Of a DNA stretch of 64,000 nt, positions 21,227 to 31,369 are shown piece after piece. The translations under genes and the position numbers were made by a program. The DNA comes from Arthrobacter horti. GTDB taxonomy: Bacteria > Actinomycetota > Actinomycetes > Actinomycetales > Micrococcaceae. The first letter of the stretch is position 1. The number at the start of each line of letters is the position of its first letter. Where the stretch lies: the NCBI RefSeq assembly GCF_030731045.1, contig NZ_JAVALS010000001.1, positions 496,001 to 560,000 on the forward strand, in the 5' to 3' direction. Under the pieces are notes generated by a model. It did no database searches. It saw only the letters and a program-made list of their open reading frames with translations, and was not told the origin of the DNA.

Positions 21227-22334
21227 GGATGACTCCTGAATTCTCCGCAGGGGCCGGAGCCTCCTGCTGCTGACGCGGCGTCGGCTGATGCCGGCGGCCC
21301 TGCTGGCGCTCCTGGGTCTCGTCCCAGCGGTTGTAGGCCGTGACGATGTCACCCACCAGCCGGTGCCGGACGACGTCGCTGGCGTCCAGGACTGAGAAGT
21401 GGATGTCCTCGATGCCGTCCAGGATCCCCTGGACGATCCGCAGACCTGATCTGGTGCCCATCGGCAGATCCACCTGGCTGGTGTCACCGGTGACCACCAT
21501 CTTGGAGCCGAAGCCAAGACGGGTCAGGAACATCTTCATCTGCTCCGGGGTGGTGTTCTGCGCCTCATCGAGGATGATGAAGGCATCGTTGAGGGTGCGG
21601 CCGCGCATGTAGGCGAGCGGCGCCACCTCGATGGTCCCCGCCGCCATCAGGCGGGGGATGGCCTCAGGGTCCATCATGTCGTGCAGCGCGTCGAACAGCG
21701 GCCGCAGGTACGGGTCGATCTTGTCGCTGAGGGTTCCGGGAAGGAAGCCGAGGCGTTCGCCGGCCTCAACCGCGGGACGGGTCAGGATGATCCTGCTGAC
21801 CTCTTTGTTCTGCATCGCCTGAACGGCCTTGGCCATGGCCAGATAGGTCTTACCCGTGCCCGCGGGGCCGATACCGAACACGATCGTGTTCTCATCGATC
21901 GCATCGACGTAGCTCTTCTGATTCATCGTCTTCGGCCGGATCGTGCGTCCACGGCTGGAGAGGATGTTCTGGGTCAGGACCTCGGTGGGGCTGGGGACCG
22001 AGCGCGCCTGGAGCATGGACAGGAGCTGGGTCACCAGATCACGGGTCACCACGGTCCCCCGGGACGCCAGCGACTGCAGTTCCTGCACCACACGGTGTGC
22101 CATCCGCACCTCGTGTGCCGGGCCCTTGAGGCTCAGCTCATCGCCCCGCACGTGAAAGGCGACGGCCGGGAATGCCGTCTCGAGGCCGCGGATGGATTCA
22201 TCGTGTGCACCGAGCGCGCGGACCATCTCCTCGCTGCTGCCGAACACCAGCACCTCCGTCCGGGCCATGGGGGTGCTGTGCGGGAACTCGGCGCGGCCGC
22301 TCAGGGGGCCTGCTGCCATGGATTCTTCGCTCAT
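21216..22334 (-). CDS. phoH: PhoH-like ATPase
   Basis: A 372-residue protein with an N-terminal nucleic-acid-binding extension (about 25-130) and a P-loop ATPase core: Walker A GPAGTGKT and Walker [10 protein letters not shown]. The family is associated with RNA metabolism and stands next to ybeY in most bacteria. The C-terminus (last 40 residues) is Gln/Arg-rich. First gene of the phoH-ybeY-corC-era cluster. Confidence 0.93.
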   Translation of the reverse strand: MSEESMAAGPLSGRAEFPHSTPMARTEVLVFGSSEEMVRALGAHDESIRGLETAFPAVAFHVRGDELSLKGPAHEVRMAHRVVQELQSLASRGTVVTRDLVTQLLSMLQARSVPSPTEVLTQNILSSRGRTIRPKTMNQKSYVDAIDENTIVFGIGPAGTGKTYLAMAKAVQAMQNKEVSRIILTRPAVEAGERLGFLPGTLSDKIDPYLRPLFDALHDMMDPEAIPRLMAAGTIEVAPLAYMRGRTLNDAFIILDEAQNTTPEQMKMFLTRLGFGSKMVVTGDTSQVDLPMGTRSGLRIVQGILDGIEDIHFSVLDASDVVRHRLVGDIVTAYNRWDETQERQQGRRHQPTPRQQQEAPAPAENSGVIHEH

Positions 22335-22603
22335 GATGCCGGCCCTGGCGACCGGGTCCGCCTTTCCTGGAGGTGTCCGGCCGTGGAATTCACGGCCATC
22401 GTTCAGTCTACGTCAGGCCGGTGGACGGTCACGGCTTGGCCACGGGTGGGTATCGATCGGGTTGCACTTCCGCGAGGGCCCCGGCCCGGGTGCCGGGGCC
22501 GCTCCGGCATGTGGCAAGGTGGTTTGGGGGCTTGCCATGTGCAGCCCTTTGTGCTGTCCGGACCGGCGGCACGGCGGAAACGGACCGGATGGCGGGTGAG
22601 AGC
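22335..22603. other. Divergent intergenic region, 269 bp, with two hairpins
   Basis: No coding frame is convincing here. Two inverted repeats are visible: GGCCCCGGC (22477-22485) with 22492-22500, and TGGCAAG (22512-22518) with CTTGCCA (22531-22537), the second extendable with CATG on both sides. The region must hold the promoters of phoH and of the lipoprotein gene. Confidence 0.5.
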
Positions 22604-23548
22604 ATGGCGATGGACAAACGGCCTACGACGGCGCGGCGTCTCCGCGGCGCTCTCGCGGCGGCCGCGCTGGGCCTTCCTCTGCTGCTGTCCGCCTGCTCGG
22701 CGTCGCAGTCCTCCACCGTCTCTTCGGCCCTGCCGGAGCCCTCCGTGTTGGCCAGCTCCGTCCCCGAGGCGACCGCGACGCTGCCGGGTGGCTCCGCGGA
22801 TCAGGCGACGCAGTCGCAGGCACAGATCTACTGGATCGGCCGGACCGGCGGGAACGCCTATCTCTTTCCCGAGCCACGCAAGACGGACAAGAACTCAGAC
22901 CCGGTGACGGCGGCGCTGACGGTGATGATGGGCCAGAAGCCCACGGATCCGGACTACTTCACGGCTTGGCAGCCGCCGCACCGCGTCGCGGCCTCCATCT
23001 CCGGCACCTCGACCATCACCGTGGATGTCAGCAGCGACGCGTTCTCAAGGAACCTCGATCCCTCGATGGCCAAGCGCGCCATCCAGCAGCTTGTGTTCAC
23101 GGCGGCCTCCGCCGCGCTCACCTCCGGGATGGTCGACGGGGGTGCCGAGCCCGACGTCGTCCTCCTGATCGACGGCCGCAGCGACGTCAAAGCCTTCGGC
23201 AGCATCGCGCTCGGCCAGAGCTTCCACCGGGAGACCGCCTATCTCTCCCCCGTCAGTATCACCAGTCCCCAGGAAGGGACGACGGCCGGCGCCGGCCCGC
23301 TCACGTTCAGCGGGATGGTGCTTGGCAGTTCCCTGGACGTCCGTTGGAAGGTGGTCCGCCTCGATGTCCAGAACGGCCAGCCGGACGTCGTGTCCGCGAT
23401 GACCACGGCACACCTGGAGTCCGCGGGAGTCGGACGTTTCTCCGCCACGGTCAAGCTGACTCCGGGCCGTTACGAGCTCTCCGTGAGCAAGGACGGCGCA
23501 CCGGGCACCCCTGCCGTGGTCGATACGAAGACGATCACCATCCGCTGA
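22604..23548 (+). CDS. GerMN/Gmad2-domain lipoprotein
   Basis: A roughly 314-residue exported lipoprotein: a signal peptide with lipobox LSAC (LPLLLSACSAS), a GerMN domain (about residues 75-205, from QIYWIGRTGGNAYLFPEP) and a C-terminal immunoglobulin-like Gmad2 domain (about 215-305, starting SPVSITSPQEGTTAGAGPL). GerMN was first described in spore germination proteins, but this group occurs widely in non-sporulating bacteria, where it is thought to act in the cell envelope. Three in-frame ATGs (22589, 22604, 22610) are possible starts; all leave the signal peptide intact. Confidence 0.82.
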   Translation: MAMDKRPTTARRLRGALAAAALGLPLLLSACSASQSSTVSSALPEPSVLASSVPEATATLPGGSADQATQSQAQIYWIGRTGGNAYLFPEPRKTDKNSDPVTAALTVMMGQKPTDPDYFTAWQPPHRVAASISGTSTITVDVSSDAFSRNLDPSMAKRAIQQLVFTAASAALTSGMVDGGAEPDVVLLIDGRSDVKAFGSIALGQSFHRETAYLSPVSITSPQEGTTAGAGPLTFSGMVLGSSLDVRWKVVRLDVQNGQPDVVSAMTTAHLESAGVGRFSATVKLTPGRYELSVSKDGAPGTPAVVDTKTITIR

Positions 23549-23563
23549 GTGGCACTCCCGGGA

Positions 23564-23582
23564 CACCGGCCCCGGGCCGGTG
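23564..23582. terminator. GC palindrome between convergent genes
   Basis: CACCGGCCC and GGGCCGGTG flank a single C, between the lipoprotein stop and the rsmE stop. It is weak in form but well placed. Confidence 0.5.
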
Positions 23583-23584
23583 GC

Positions 23585-24349
23585 TCACCAGCGGCCCAGG
23601 ACCGTGCTCGCCACGACGATCGCCGCGGGTCCGGCGCTGCTGGACCGGAGCACGTGAGGGCCGAGCAGCGCGGTCTTCGCACCCGCCTCGCGGAACTTCG
23701 AGACCTCTTCGGGACTGATTCCGCCCTCCGGGCCGACGATCAGCAGGATCTCGGCGTCCTGGGCCTCGGTGCCACCCACTTCATCGCCCAGCCTGAGGCT
23801 GAGGGATTCCGCGGCGTCCTCGTGGAGGATGTACGCGTGGGAGGCCCGGGCGATGCGTCTCACCAGCCCGGCCGTGTCGACGGGGTCCTCGACCGCCGGT
23901 GTCCGGGAGCGGCGGGACTGCTTGGCCGCCGCACGGACCACGGATCTCCACTTGGCCAGGGCCTTGGCCGCGCGGTCACCTCGCCAGCGGACGATGGAGC
24001 GGTCGGCCTGCCAAGGCAGGACACCGTCGACGCCGAGCTCCGTGGCGCTCTCGATCGCCTGCTCATCGCGGTCGCCCTTCGCCAGCGCCTGGACCAGGAC
24101 GATCCGCGGAGCGGGCGCCGGCTCACGGTGAACGTGCGCGACAGTGACCACCAGCTCGTCGCCGTGGGCGGACTCCACGGTCCCCGTGACCCGGGTCCCG
24201 TGTTCATCCACCAGGTCCACACCCTCGCCCGCAGCCAGCCGCTTGACGGTGGCCGCATGGCGCGCCTCGGGGCCGGTGAGCATCACGGACCCTCCCGGGA
24301 CCGCAGACGCGAGGTCCTCGGGAGTGGCGAAGAAGACCGGATTGCTCAT
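23585..24349 (-). CDS. rsmE: 16S rRNA (uracil(1498)-N(3))-methyltransferase RsmE
   Basis: A 254-residue SPOUT methyltransferase. The N-terminal PUA-like domain contains GPEARHAATVKRL, and the C-terminal knot domain contains IVGPEGGISPEE and LGPHVLRSSSAGPAA, which bind S-adenosylmethionine. It methylates U1498 of 16S rRNA. It starts one base after the dnaJ stop, so hrcA-dnaJ-rsmE form one operon. Confidence 0.95.
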   Translation of the reverse strand: MSNPVFFATPEDLASAVPGGSVMLTGPEARHAATVKRLAAGEGVDLVDEHGTRVTGTVESAHGDELVVTVAHVHREPAPAPRIVLVQALAKGDRDEQAIESATELGVDGVLPWQADRSIVRWRGDRAAKALAKWRSVVRAAAKQSRRSRTPAVEDPVDTAGLVRRIARASHAYILHEDAAESLSLRLGDEVGGTEAQDAEILLIVGPEGGISPEEVSKFREAGAKTALLGPHVLRSSSAGPAAIVVASTVLGRW

Positions 24350-24350
24350 C

Positions 24351-25472
24351 TCAGAGATTGCCGAGCTTGTCGCGCAGCTTGGCGAACATCCCACCGCCGC
24401 TGTTCAGCTTGCCCGGGGTGAACTCCTCGTCCCGGAGCCCGGCCAGCTTCCTCAGCAGCTCCTCCTGCTCGGCGTCGAGCCGGGTGGGCGTCTCCACCTG
24501 GATCCGCACCTTCAGATCGCCCCGGCCATAGCCGCGCAGGTGGGTGACGCCGAGTTCGTTGAGCGTGATCACCTCGCCCGTCTGGGTGCCGGGCTTGACG
24601 CTGATGTTCTGGGCGCCGTCGAAGGTCTCCAGCTCGATGTCGGTGCCGAGCGCCGCGGCGGTCATGGGGACCTTCAGGGACGCGTGCAGATCGTCGCCCT
24701 CACGCGTGTAGGTCTTGTCCGCGTTCACCTTCACCTGGACGTACAGATCGCCGGAGGGACCGCCGGCGATGCCGGCCTCGCCGTGCCCGGAGAGCTGGAT
24801 GCGGGTGCCGGTGTTGACACCGGCGGGCACCTTGATGGACAGCGAGCGGTGCGAACGGACCCGGCCCTGGCCGTTGCACTCGTTGCAGGGGTCCTTGATG
24901 ACGGTGCCGAAGCCCTGGCAGCTCGGGCAGGTCGAGGCGGTCATGACCTGGCCGAGAATGGAGCGGACGGGCCGCTGGATCTGGCCGGCTCCGTGGCATA
25001 TGTCGCAGCGTTCGGGACTCGTGCCCGGCTGGCAGCACGTACCGTCGCACGTCTGGCAGACCACGGCGGTCTCCAGCTCGAGGGTCTTCTCGACGCCGAA
25101 CACGGCGTCCTTCAGATCGATGCGCACCTCGATGAGGGCGTCTTGACCGCGGCGGACCCGGGAGGCCGGTCCCGCGGCCGAGCCGCCGCCGAAAAAGGTG
25201 TCGAAGATGTCCTGGAAGGCGAAGCCACTGCCCGAGTACCCGCCGAAGCCGGTGTCGGTGCCGTTCTCATTACCCGTGGTGTCGTAGACGCGGCGCTTCT
25301 CCGGGTCGGAGAGCACCTCGTAGGCGTGGGTCACGGCCTTGAACTTCTCGGAGGCATCCTCACCCGGGTTCACATCCGGGTGCAGGGTCCGGGCCAGCTT
25401 GCGGTAGGCCTTCTTGATCTCTTCCCCACTGGCGTCGCGGGGAACCCCGAGGACTTCGTAGTGGCTGCTCAC
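24351..25472 (-). CDS. dnaJ: Chaperone DnaJ
   Basis: A 373-residue DnaJ co-chaperone with a J domain (about 2-68, HPD motif in [12 protein letters not shown]), a short Gly/Phe region, a zinc-binding domain (about 135-210) and two substrate-binding beta domains. Of the four CxxCxGxG repeats the last three are regular ([24 protein letters not shown]), whereas the first reads CQTCDGTC, with Cys in place of the final Gly. The GTG start ([10 protein letters not shown]) is the family N-terminus; the frame continues upstream into the hrcA spacer without similarity. As it follows hrcA, this is the DnaJ2-type gene rather than the one next to dnaK. Confidence 0.95.
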   Translation of the reverse strand: MSSHYEVLGVPRDASGEEIKKAYRKLARTLHPDVNPGEDASEKFKAVTHAYEVLSDPEKRRVYDTTGNENGTDTGFGGYSGSGFAFQDIFDTFFGGGSAAGPASRVRRGQDALIEVRIDLKDAVFGVEKTLELETAVVCQTCDGTCCQPGTSPERCDICHGAGQIQRPVRSILGQVMTASTCPSCQGFGTVIKDPCNECNGQGRVRSHRSLSIKVPAGVNTGTRIQLSGHGEAGIAGGPSGDLYVQVKVNADKTYTREGDDLHASLKVPMTAAALGTDIELETFDGAQNISVKPGTQTGEVITLNELGVTHLRGYGRGDLKVRIQVETPTRLDAEQEELLRKLAGLRDEEFTPGKLNSGGGMFAKLRDKLGNL

Positions 25473-25527
25473 GTGTCTCTTCTTCTCTTCCTGTTTTGCG
25501 TACCGGATCCAGGAACGCCGCCGGCGC

Positions 25528-26541
25528 TCAGTTCGCCAGGATCCGTGACAGATAACGGGCCACGGCGCGTACCGCGGCCATCGACGACGGGTAGTCCATG
25601 CGGGTCGGGCCCAGGACGCCGACCTTGGACACGGCTCCCCTGCCGTAACCGGTGGCGACCACTGAGGTCCCGGCCAGTTCGTCGAAGGGGTTCTCGCGTC
25701 CGATGCTGACCGCCACACCGTGCTGGTCCTGGTGCATCTCGGTGAGGAGCCGCAGCATGACCACCTGCTCCTCCAGCGCCTCGAGGACCGGTCCGATGCT
25801 GAGCGGGAAGTCCATCGTGGCGCGGGCCAGGTTCGCGGTGCCGGCCAGGACGATGCGGTCCTCCGTGCCCGCCTCGGCCAGCGTCGTCAGCGCGGCGGCC
25901 AGATGAGCGGCCGCAGGCTGGAGTGCGGGAGCGAACGTGGCGGGAAGGCTCTCCAGCGCCTCGCGGAGGCCGTGCACGGCGCGGCCCGATCCTGCCGTGA
26001 GGAACGCCGTCCGCAGCTGGGCCACGTCATCCTCGGTCACCGCCTGCCCCAGGTCCACCACCCGCTGCTCGACGCTGCCGGCGTCGGTGATGAGGACGGC
26101 GAGGACCTGTGCGGGTCCCAGAGCGACGATCTCCAGGTGGCGGACGCGCGCCTGGCTGGCCGTCGGGTACTGGACGACGGCGACCTGCCGGGTCAGCTGG
26201 GACAGCAAACGCGCGGAGCGCTCCAGGACGTCGTCGAGGTCGTCCGCCTCATCGAGGAAGGTGTGGATGGCGCGCCGTTCCGGCGCCGAGAGAGGCTTCA
26301 CCGAGGCGAGCTGGTCCACGAAGAGGCGGTATCCCTTGTCCGTGGGAATCCTGCCCGCGCTGGTGTGCGGGGCCGCGATGAGCCCCTCCTCCTCGAGGGC
26401 GGCCATGTCGTTGCGGATCGTTGCGCTGGAAACCCCCAGCTGATGGCGTTCCACCAGGACCTTCGAGCCCACGGGCTCTCGGTAATGGACGTAGTCCTCC
26501 ACGATGGCGCGCAGCACGGCGAGCCGGCGGGGATCGCTCAC
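25528..26541 (-). CDS. hrcA: Heat-inducible transcription repressor HrcA
   Basis: A 337-residue repressor with an N-terminal winged helix (about 1-75, [20 protein letters not shown]) and a C-terminal GAF-like domain. HrcA binds CIRCE operators and is folded by GroE, so free chaperone sets repression. It starts with GTG 37 bp downstream of a CIRCE element and therefore represses itself along with dnaJ and rsmE. Confidence 0.96.
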   Translation of the reverse strand: MSDPRRLAVLRAIVEDYVHYREPVGSKVLVERHQLGVSSATIRNDMAALEEEGLIAAPHTSAGRIPTDKGYRLFVDQLASVKPLSAPERRAIHTFLDEADDLDDVLERSARLLSQLTRQVAVVQYPTASQARVRHLEIVALGPAQVLAVLITDAGSVEQRVVDLGQAVTEDDVAQLRTAFLTAGSGRAVHGLREALESLPATFAPALQPAAAHLAAALTTLAEAGTEDRIVLAGTANLARATMDFPLSIGPVLEALEEQVVMLRLLTEMHQDQHGVAVSIGRENPFDELAGTSVVATGYGRGAVSKVGVLGPTRMDYPSSMAAVRAVARYLSRILAN

Positions 26542-26578
26542 GCTGTCACCTCCACTGTTCTGGCCTTCGGCGTTTCTC

Positions 26579-26605
26579 TTAGCACTCTACCTCTCCAAGT
26601 GCTAA
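26579..26605 (-). promoter_or_regulatory. CIRCE operator (HrcA binding site)
   Basis: TTAGCACTC (26579-26587), a 9-nt spacer, then AAGTGCTAA (26597-26605). This matches the CIRCE consensus TTAGCACTC-N9-GAGTGCTAA in 17 of 18 arm positions. It lies between hrcA and the divergent DUF3097 gene. Confidence 0.93.
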
Positions 26606-26665
26606 TTCTAGTATGTCCGCCGCGACACGGGCGCACCGTTGTCCATTCACTGCAGGGAGCACATC

Positions 26666-27505
26666 ATGTCCATCCACACCTGGGGGCCGCAGGAGCTCGG
26701 CAAGCCCGTTCAGCGGACGCTCCGGGAGGTCCCAGTGGAACTCGGGATGGTGCTGGAGGATGTCCAGACCGGTTGGGTGGGCGCCGTGACCCGGGTGGAG
26801 AAGTCCGGTGGCATGCACATCCTGGCGCTGGAGGACCGGCGCGGCAAGGCACGCTCATTCCAGTTGGGCTTCGGTTTCCTTCTGGACGGGGAGCCCGTGA
26901 AGATCACGCCCCCGCAGGCCGCGAAGACGCCGCAGGGCCCGCGGCGCACCGCCAGCGGGTCCATCCAGGTGGACGCCAAGGCGCGGACCGCACTGGCCAG
27001 CCGCATCTGGGTGGAGGGCAAGCACGACGCCGAACTCGTGGAGCGTGTGTGGGGTGACGATCTGCGCGTGGAGGGCATCGTGGTCGAGCCTCTGCACGGC
27101 GTGGACGACCTGGAAGCGGCGGTGCGCGCCTTCGGGCCCGGGCCGGGGCGCAAGCTCGGCATCCTGGTGGACCACCTGGTGCCGGGTTCCAAGGAGCAGC
27201 GGATCGTGGATTCACTCCTGAAGCACCCGGGAATGGCGCAGCACGTCCTGGTGGTGGGTCACCCGTACGTCGACGTCTGGCAGGCCATCAAGCCCCAGAC
27301 GCTCGGGATCCCCGCCTGGCCGGAGATCCCCCGCGGCATGGACTGGAAGACCGGGATCCTGAAGGCCTTCGGCTGGCCGCACGCGACTGCGGAGGATGTG
27401 GGCCTGGGGTGGCAGAAGCTCCTCTCCACGGTGCGCAGCTACGCGGATCTGGAACCCTCGCTGCTGGGCCGGGTCGAGGAAGTCATCGACTTCCTCACCG
27501 CCTGA
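26666..27505 (+). CDS. DUF3097 family protein
   Basis: A 279-residue soluble protein of the actinobacterial DUF3097 family; its function is unknown. The central part (RIWVEGKHDAELVERVWGDD and GILVDHLVPGSKEQRI) resembles a TOPRIM-like fold with a Glu and a D-x-D-like acidic pair, but this is only a suggestion. The ATG at 26666 has AGGGAG upstream; the frame could start 9 codons earlier. The gene is divergent from hrcA and shares its CIRCE-containing upstream region. Confidence 0.82.
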   Translation: MSIHTWGPQELGKPVQRTLREVPVELGMVLEDVQTGWVGAVTRVEKSGGMHILALEDRRGKARSFQLGFGFLLDGEPVKITPPQAAKTPQGPRRTASGSIQVDAKARTALASRIWVEGKHDAELVERVWGDDLRVEGIVVEPLHGVDDLEAAVRAFGPGPGRKLGILVDHLVPGSKEQRIVDSLLKHPGMAQHVLVVGHPYVDVWQAIKPQTLGIPAWPEIPRGMDWKTGILKAFGWPHATAEDVGLGWQKLLSTVRSYADLEPSLLGRVEEVIDFLTA

Positions 27506-27585
27506 GCCGCCAGCCACTATGCTGGAGGAGAACTCTCGGCCGTGGTGGATCCGCGGTGGCTGGAACTATCTCAGGAGTAACGCCG

Positions 27586-28050
27586 GTGTCGGACGCATCT
27601 GGACCACAGTCGCAGGGTAACCCCTCCGGGAGGCCCGGCCCCGATGGAGCTCCGGGCGCGTCCCGGCGCGGACCGGGAGGGTCGGACTACTCCGGAACCA
27701 GCGCCGTGCCGGAACCGCTGAGCCCGTCCGAGGACCGGCAGTGGGCGATGCTGGCGCACTTCGGCGGCATCCTGGGTTTCGTCCCGTCATTGCTGATCCA
27801 TCTGATCTTCAAGGACCGCGGGCCGTTCACGGCCCAGGAGTCCAAGGAAGCCCTCAATTTCACGCTCCCCCCGACCCTCGTCGCGGTGGTCGCGAACATC
27901 CTCAGCCTCATTCCGTTCATCGGCGGGGCGTTCGCGGTGATCGCTGCGCTGATCTGGATCGCACTGACGATCTTCTCCGTGAACGCCGGCATCCATGTGA
28001 ACCGTGGCCAGCCGTACCGCTACAGATTCAACCTCCGCCTGATCAAGTAG
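27586..28050 (+). CDS. DUF4870 membrane protein
   Basis: A 154-residue protein with a disordered Gly/Ser/Pro-rich N-terminus (about 45 residues) followed by the DUF4870 domain: WAMLAHFGGILGFVPSLLI, a conserved polar turn (DRGPFTAQESKEALNF) and further membrane helices. About three membrane segments are predicted. The GTG has AGGAG at 27573-27577. The family's role is not known. It lies 80 bp behind the DUF3097 gene and may be co-transcribed. Confidence 0.85.
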   Translation: MSDASGPQSQGNPSGRPGPDGAPGASRRGPGGSDYSGTSAVPEPLSPSEDRQWAMLAHFGGILGFVPSLLIHLIFKDRGPFTAQESKEALNFTLPPTLVAVVANILSLIPFIGGAFAVIAALIWIALTIFSVNAGIHVNRGQPYRYRFNLRLIK

Positions 28051-28055
28051 GAGGC

Positions 28056-28095
28056 ACACAGAAGGCCCGCACCGATCGGTGCGGGCCTTCTGTGT
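28056..28095. terminator. Bidirectional terminator between DUF4870 and hemW
   Basis: A 40-bp palindrome with 19-bp arms (28056-28074 and 28077-28095), between convergent stops. Confidence 0.85.
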
Positions 28096-28098
28096 CTG

Positions 28099-29328
28099 TC
28101 AATCCGGCAGCAGGCGGCGGACGACGGCGTCGGCCAGCAGGCGGCCGCGCAGGCTCAGCCGCACGGAGCCGGCGAAGGCGGCCTTGGCGTCGATGAGGCC
28201 GTCGGCGATCAGACCCGCGACGGCGGCACGGCCTTCCGCCCGCAGCGTCGCCGTCGGCAGCCCCTCGGCCAGCCTCACACGCAGCAGGACGTCCTCGACA
28301 TAGCGTGCGCCGTCGTCGAGCACCTCCTTGCCCGCGGCGGGCGAGACGCCCGTGGCCAGGCGCTGGGCGTAGGCGCGAGGGTGTTTGACGTTCCACCAGC
28401 GAACGCCGCCCACGTGCGAGTGCGCGCCGGGGCCGATGCCCCACCAGTCACTGCCGCGCCAGTAGGCGAGATTGTGCCGGCACTCCTGGTCGGCTGTGCG
28501 CGCCCAGTTGCTGACTTCGTACCACTGCAGCCCACCGGCGGAGAGCCGCGCTTCGGCGTGCTCGTACTTGTCGGCGTGGTCGTCGTCGTCGACGTCGGGG
28601 ACCTCACCGCGGCGGATCTGCGCGGCCAGCTTGGTGCCGTCCTCGATGATGAGCGCGTAGGCGCTCAGATGATCCGGCTCGCACGCGAGTGCGGCGTCCA
28701 GGGACCGCTCCCAGTCGGCCAGGGACTCCCCCGGTGTGCCGTAGATGAGGTCGAGGCTGACGTTCAGGCCCGCGGCCCGCGCCCACTCGACCACCTGGGG
28801 CACCCGCTCCGGGCGGTGCACCCGGTCCAGGACCTTCAGCACATGCGGCACGGCGGACTGCATCCCGAAGGAGACCCGCGTGAAGCCGGCCTCGGCTAGA
28901 CGTGCCAGCGACTCCGGCGACACGGTCTCGGGGTTGGCCTCCGTGGTGACCTCTGCGCCTTCGGCAAGGCCCCACAGCTCGCGTGCCCGGCCCAGCAGGC
29001 CACCGAGCTCCGCGGCGTCGAGCAGGGTGGGGGTTCCGCCGCCGAAGAAGACGGTGGACACCTCCCGGGCGGGCAGGCCGGAGCGTTCCAGCACACCGGC
29101 CGCGAAGTCGAGCTCACCGAGGGCCGTCCCGGCGTACTCCGCCTGGCTGGCCCCGCCGCCGAGCTCCGTGGCCGTGTAGGTGTTGAAGTCGCAGTAACCG
29201 CAGCGGACCGTGCAGTACGGGACGTGGATGTACAGGCTGAAGGGACGCTCCGCCGCACCGACGGCCGCCTGGGCGTCCAGGAGGCCGTCGGCGGGCGCGG
29301 GGTCCCCGAGGGGCAGCACGCTGGGCAT
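28099..29328 (-). CDS. hemW: Radical SAM heme chaperone HemW (coproporphyrinogen III oxidase-like)
   Basis: A 409-residue radical SAM protein. The cluster motif CTVRCGYCDF gives CxxxCxxC, followed by FFGGGTPTLL and the HemW_C domain at the end. It lacks the extra N-terminal features of true oxygen-independent HemN, so HemW, which binds heme and delivers it to respiratory proteins, fits better. It follows lepA by 3 bp, a conserved pair. Confidence 0.93.
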   Translation of the reverse strand: MPSVLPLGDPAPADGLLDAQAAVGAAERPFSLYIHVPYCTVRCGYCDFNTYTATELGGGASQAEYAGTALGELDFAAGVLERSGLPAREVSTVFFGGGTPTLLDAAELGGLLGRARELWGLAEGAEVTTEANPETVSPESLARLAEAGFTRVSFGMQSAVPHVLKVLDRVHRPERVPQVVEWARAAGLNVSLDLIYGTPGESLADWERSLDAALACEPDHLSAYALIIEDGTKLAAQIRRGEVPDVDDDDHADKYEHAEARLSAGGLQWYEVSNWARTADQECRHNLAYWRGSDWWGIGPGAHSHVGGVRWWNVKHPRAYAQRLATGVSPAAGKEVLDDGARYVEDVLLRVRLAEGLPTATLRAEGRAAVAGLIADGLIDAKAAFAGSVRLSLRGRLLADAVVRRLLPD

Positions 29329-29331
29329 GCG

Positions 29332-31191
29332 TTACTTCTTGGCCTTGTCCTTGCCGGTGTTCTCGTCGTTGCTCAGGGCGGCGATGAACGCCTCCTGCGG
29401 CACTTCGACGCGGCCCACCATCTTCATGCGCTTCTTGCCTTCCTTCTGCTTCTCCAGCAGCTTGCGCTTACGGCTGATGTCGCCGCCGTAGCACTTGGCG
29501 AGGACGTCCTTGCGGATGGCGCGGATGTTCTCGCGGGCGATGATGCGGGCACCGATGGCGGCCTGGATGGGGACCTCGAACTGCTGGCGCGGGATGAGCT
29601 CACGGAGCTTGGAGGTCATCATGACGCCGTAGGCGTACGCCTTGTCACGGTGGGTGATGGCGCTGAACGCGTCCACGGTCTCGCCCTGGAGGAGGATGTC
29701 CACCTTGACCAGATCGGCCACCTGGTCCCCGTCCGGCTTCCAGTCCAGCGAGGCGTAGCCGCGGGTCTTGGACTTCAGGGTGTCGAAGAAGTCGAAGACG
29801 ATCTCCGCCATCGGAACCCAGTAGCGCAGCTCCACGCGGTCCTCGGAGAGGTAGTCCATGCCGCGCATCTGGCCGCGGCGGGACTGGCACAGCTCCATGA
29901 TGGCGCCGACGAATTCGTTGGGGGCCAGGATGGTTGCCGCGACCATCGGCTCGCGGACCTCGTGGATCTTGCCGGTGGGGAATTCGCTCGGGTTGGTCAC
30001 GATCGCCGTGGACTTGTCCTCCAGCGTCACCTCATAGACCACGTTCGGAGCCGTGGAGATGAGGTCGAGATTGAACTCACGCTCCAGACGCTCACGGACG
30101 ATCTCCAGGTGGAGCAGGCCGAGGAAGCCCACGCGGAAGCCGAAGCCCAGGGCCGCGGAGGTCTCCGGCTCGTACACCAGCGCGGCGTCGTTGAGCTTGA
30201 GCTTGTCCAGCGCCTCGCGCAGCACCGGGTAATCGGTGCCGTCCAGCGGGTAGAGGCCGGAGAACACCATGGGCTTGGGATCCGCGTAGCCGCCCAGGGC
30301 CTCCGTGGCCGGCTTGGCCAGATTGGTGACCGTGTCGCCGACCTTGGACTGGCGGACGTCCTTCACGCCGGTGATGAGGTAGCCCACCTCGCCGACGCCC
30401 AGACCGCGGGTGGGCTCCGGCTCGGGAGAGCTGACGCCGATCTCCAGGAGTTCGTGGCTGGCCTTGGTGGACATCATCTGGATGCGTTCGCGCGGGGAGA
30501 GCTTGCCGTCGACGACGCGCACGTAGGTGACGACGCCGCGGTAGGTGTCGTAGACGGAGTCGAAGATCATGGCCCGGGCCGGCGCGTCGGGGTCCCCGAC
30601 GGGGGCGGGAAGCTCGCGGACGATCTTGTCCAGGAGGCCCTCGACGCCCACGCCGGTCTTGCCGGAGACCAGCAGGACGTCCTCCGGGTCGCCGCCGATC
30701 AGACCGGCCAGCTCGGCGGCGTACTTCTCCGGCTGGGCGGCCGGGAGGTCGATCTTGTTCAGGACCGGGATGATGGTGAGATCGTTCTCCATGGCCAGGT
30801 ACAGGTTGGCCAGGGTCTGAGCCTCGATGCCCTGCGCCGCGTCCACCAGGAGCACCGCTCCCTCGCAGGCGGCGAGGGAGCGGGAGACCTCGTAGGTGAA
30901 GTCCACGTGGCCCGGCGTGTCGATCATGTTCAGGGCGTAGCTGGTCCCGTCCAGCTCCCAGGGCATGCGCACGGCCTGCGACTTGATGGTGATGCCACGC
31001 TCACGCTCGATGTCCATGCGGTCCAGGTACTGGGCCTTCATGTCCCGCGACTGGACGACGCCTGTCAGCTGCAGCATACGGTCCGCCAGGGTGGACTTGC
31101 CGTGGTCGATGTGCGCGATGATGCAGAAGTTGCGGATCAGCGCCGGATCGGTCGCGGCGGGCACCGGTGCAGTGCGGGCCATGGGAGACAC
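29332..31191 (-). CDS. lepA: Elongation factor 4 (LepA)
   Basis: A 619-residue translational GTPase with G1 [10 protein letters not shown]3 DTPGH and G4 NKIDLP, then domains II and III and the LepA-specific C-terminal domain ending in a Lys-rich tail. It acts on the ribosome in initiation or back-translocation. The GTG start (VSPMARTAP) has AAGGA 7 nt upstream; the ATG three codons on is an alternative. First gene of lepA-hemW. Confidence 0.97.
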   Translation of the reverse strand: MSPMARTAPVPAATDPALIRNFCIIAHIDHGKSTLADRMLQLTGVVQSRDMKAQYLDRMDIERERGITIKSQAVRMPWELDGTSYALNMIDTPGHVDFTYEVSRSLAACEGAVLLVDAAQGIEAQTLANLYLAMENDLTIIPVLNKIDLPAAQPEKYAAELAGLIGGDPEDVLLVSGKTGVGVEGLLDKIVRELPAPVGDPDAPARAMIFDSVYDTYRGVVTYVRVVDGKLSPRERIQMMSTKASHELLEIGVSSPEPEPTRGLGVGEVGYLITGVKDVRQSKVGDTVTNLAKPATEALGGYADPKPMVFSGLYPLDGTDYPVLREALDKLKLNDAALVYEPETSAALGFGFRVGFLGLLHLEIVRERLEREFNLDLISTAPNVVYEVTLEDKSTAIVTNPSEFPTGKIHEVREPMVAATILAPNEFVGAIMELCQSRRGQMRGMDYLSEDRVELRYWVPMAEIVFDFFDTLKSKTRGYASLDWKPDGDQVADLVKVDILLQGETVDAFSAITHRDKAYAYGVMMTSKLRELIPRQQFEVPIQAAIGARIIARENIRAIRKDVLAKCYGGDISRKRKLLEKQKEGKKRMKMVGRVEVPQEAFIAALSNDENTGKDKAKK

Positions 31192-31369
31192 TCGGGAGTC
31201 CTTACTGTTGCCTGTGGAAGCGGCCCTGCCGTGCGCGCACCGCCGGGGCGGAGGGCACGGCCGCAGGGCCAGGGAATCAATCCCCTATTCTCCCACGTTT
31301 CCCGCCCGGGTGCGCACCTCCATGCCAGACGCGCCCACGCCTTGTGGCGGCCTTCAGTAGTCTGTGGGC

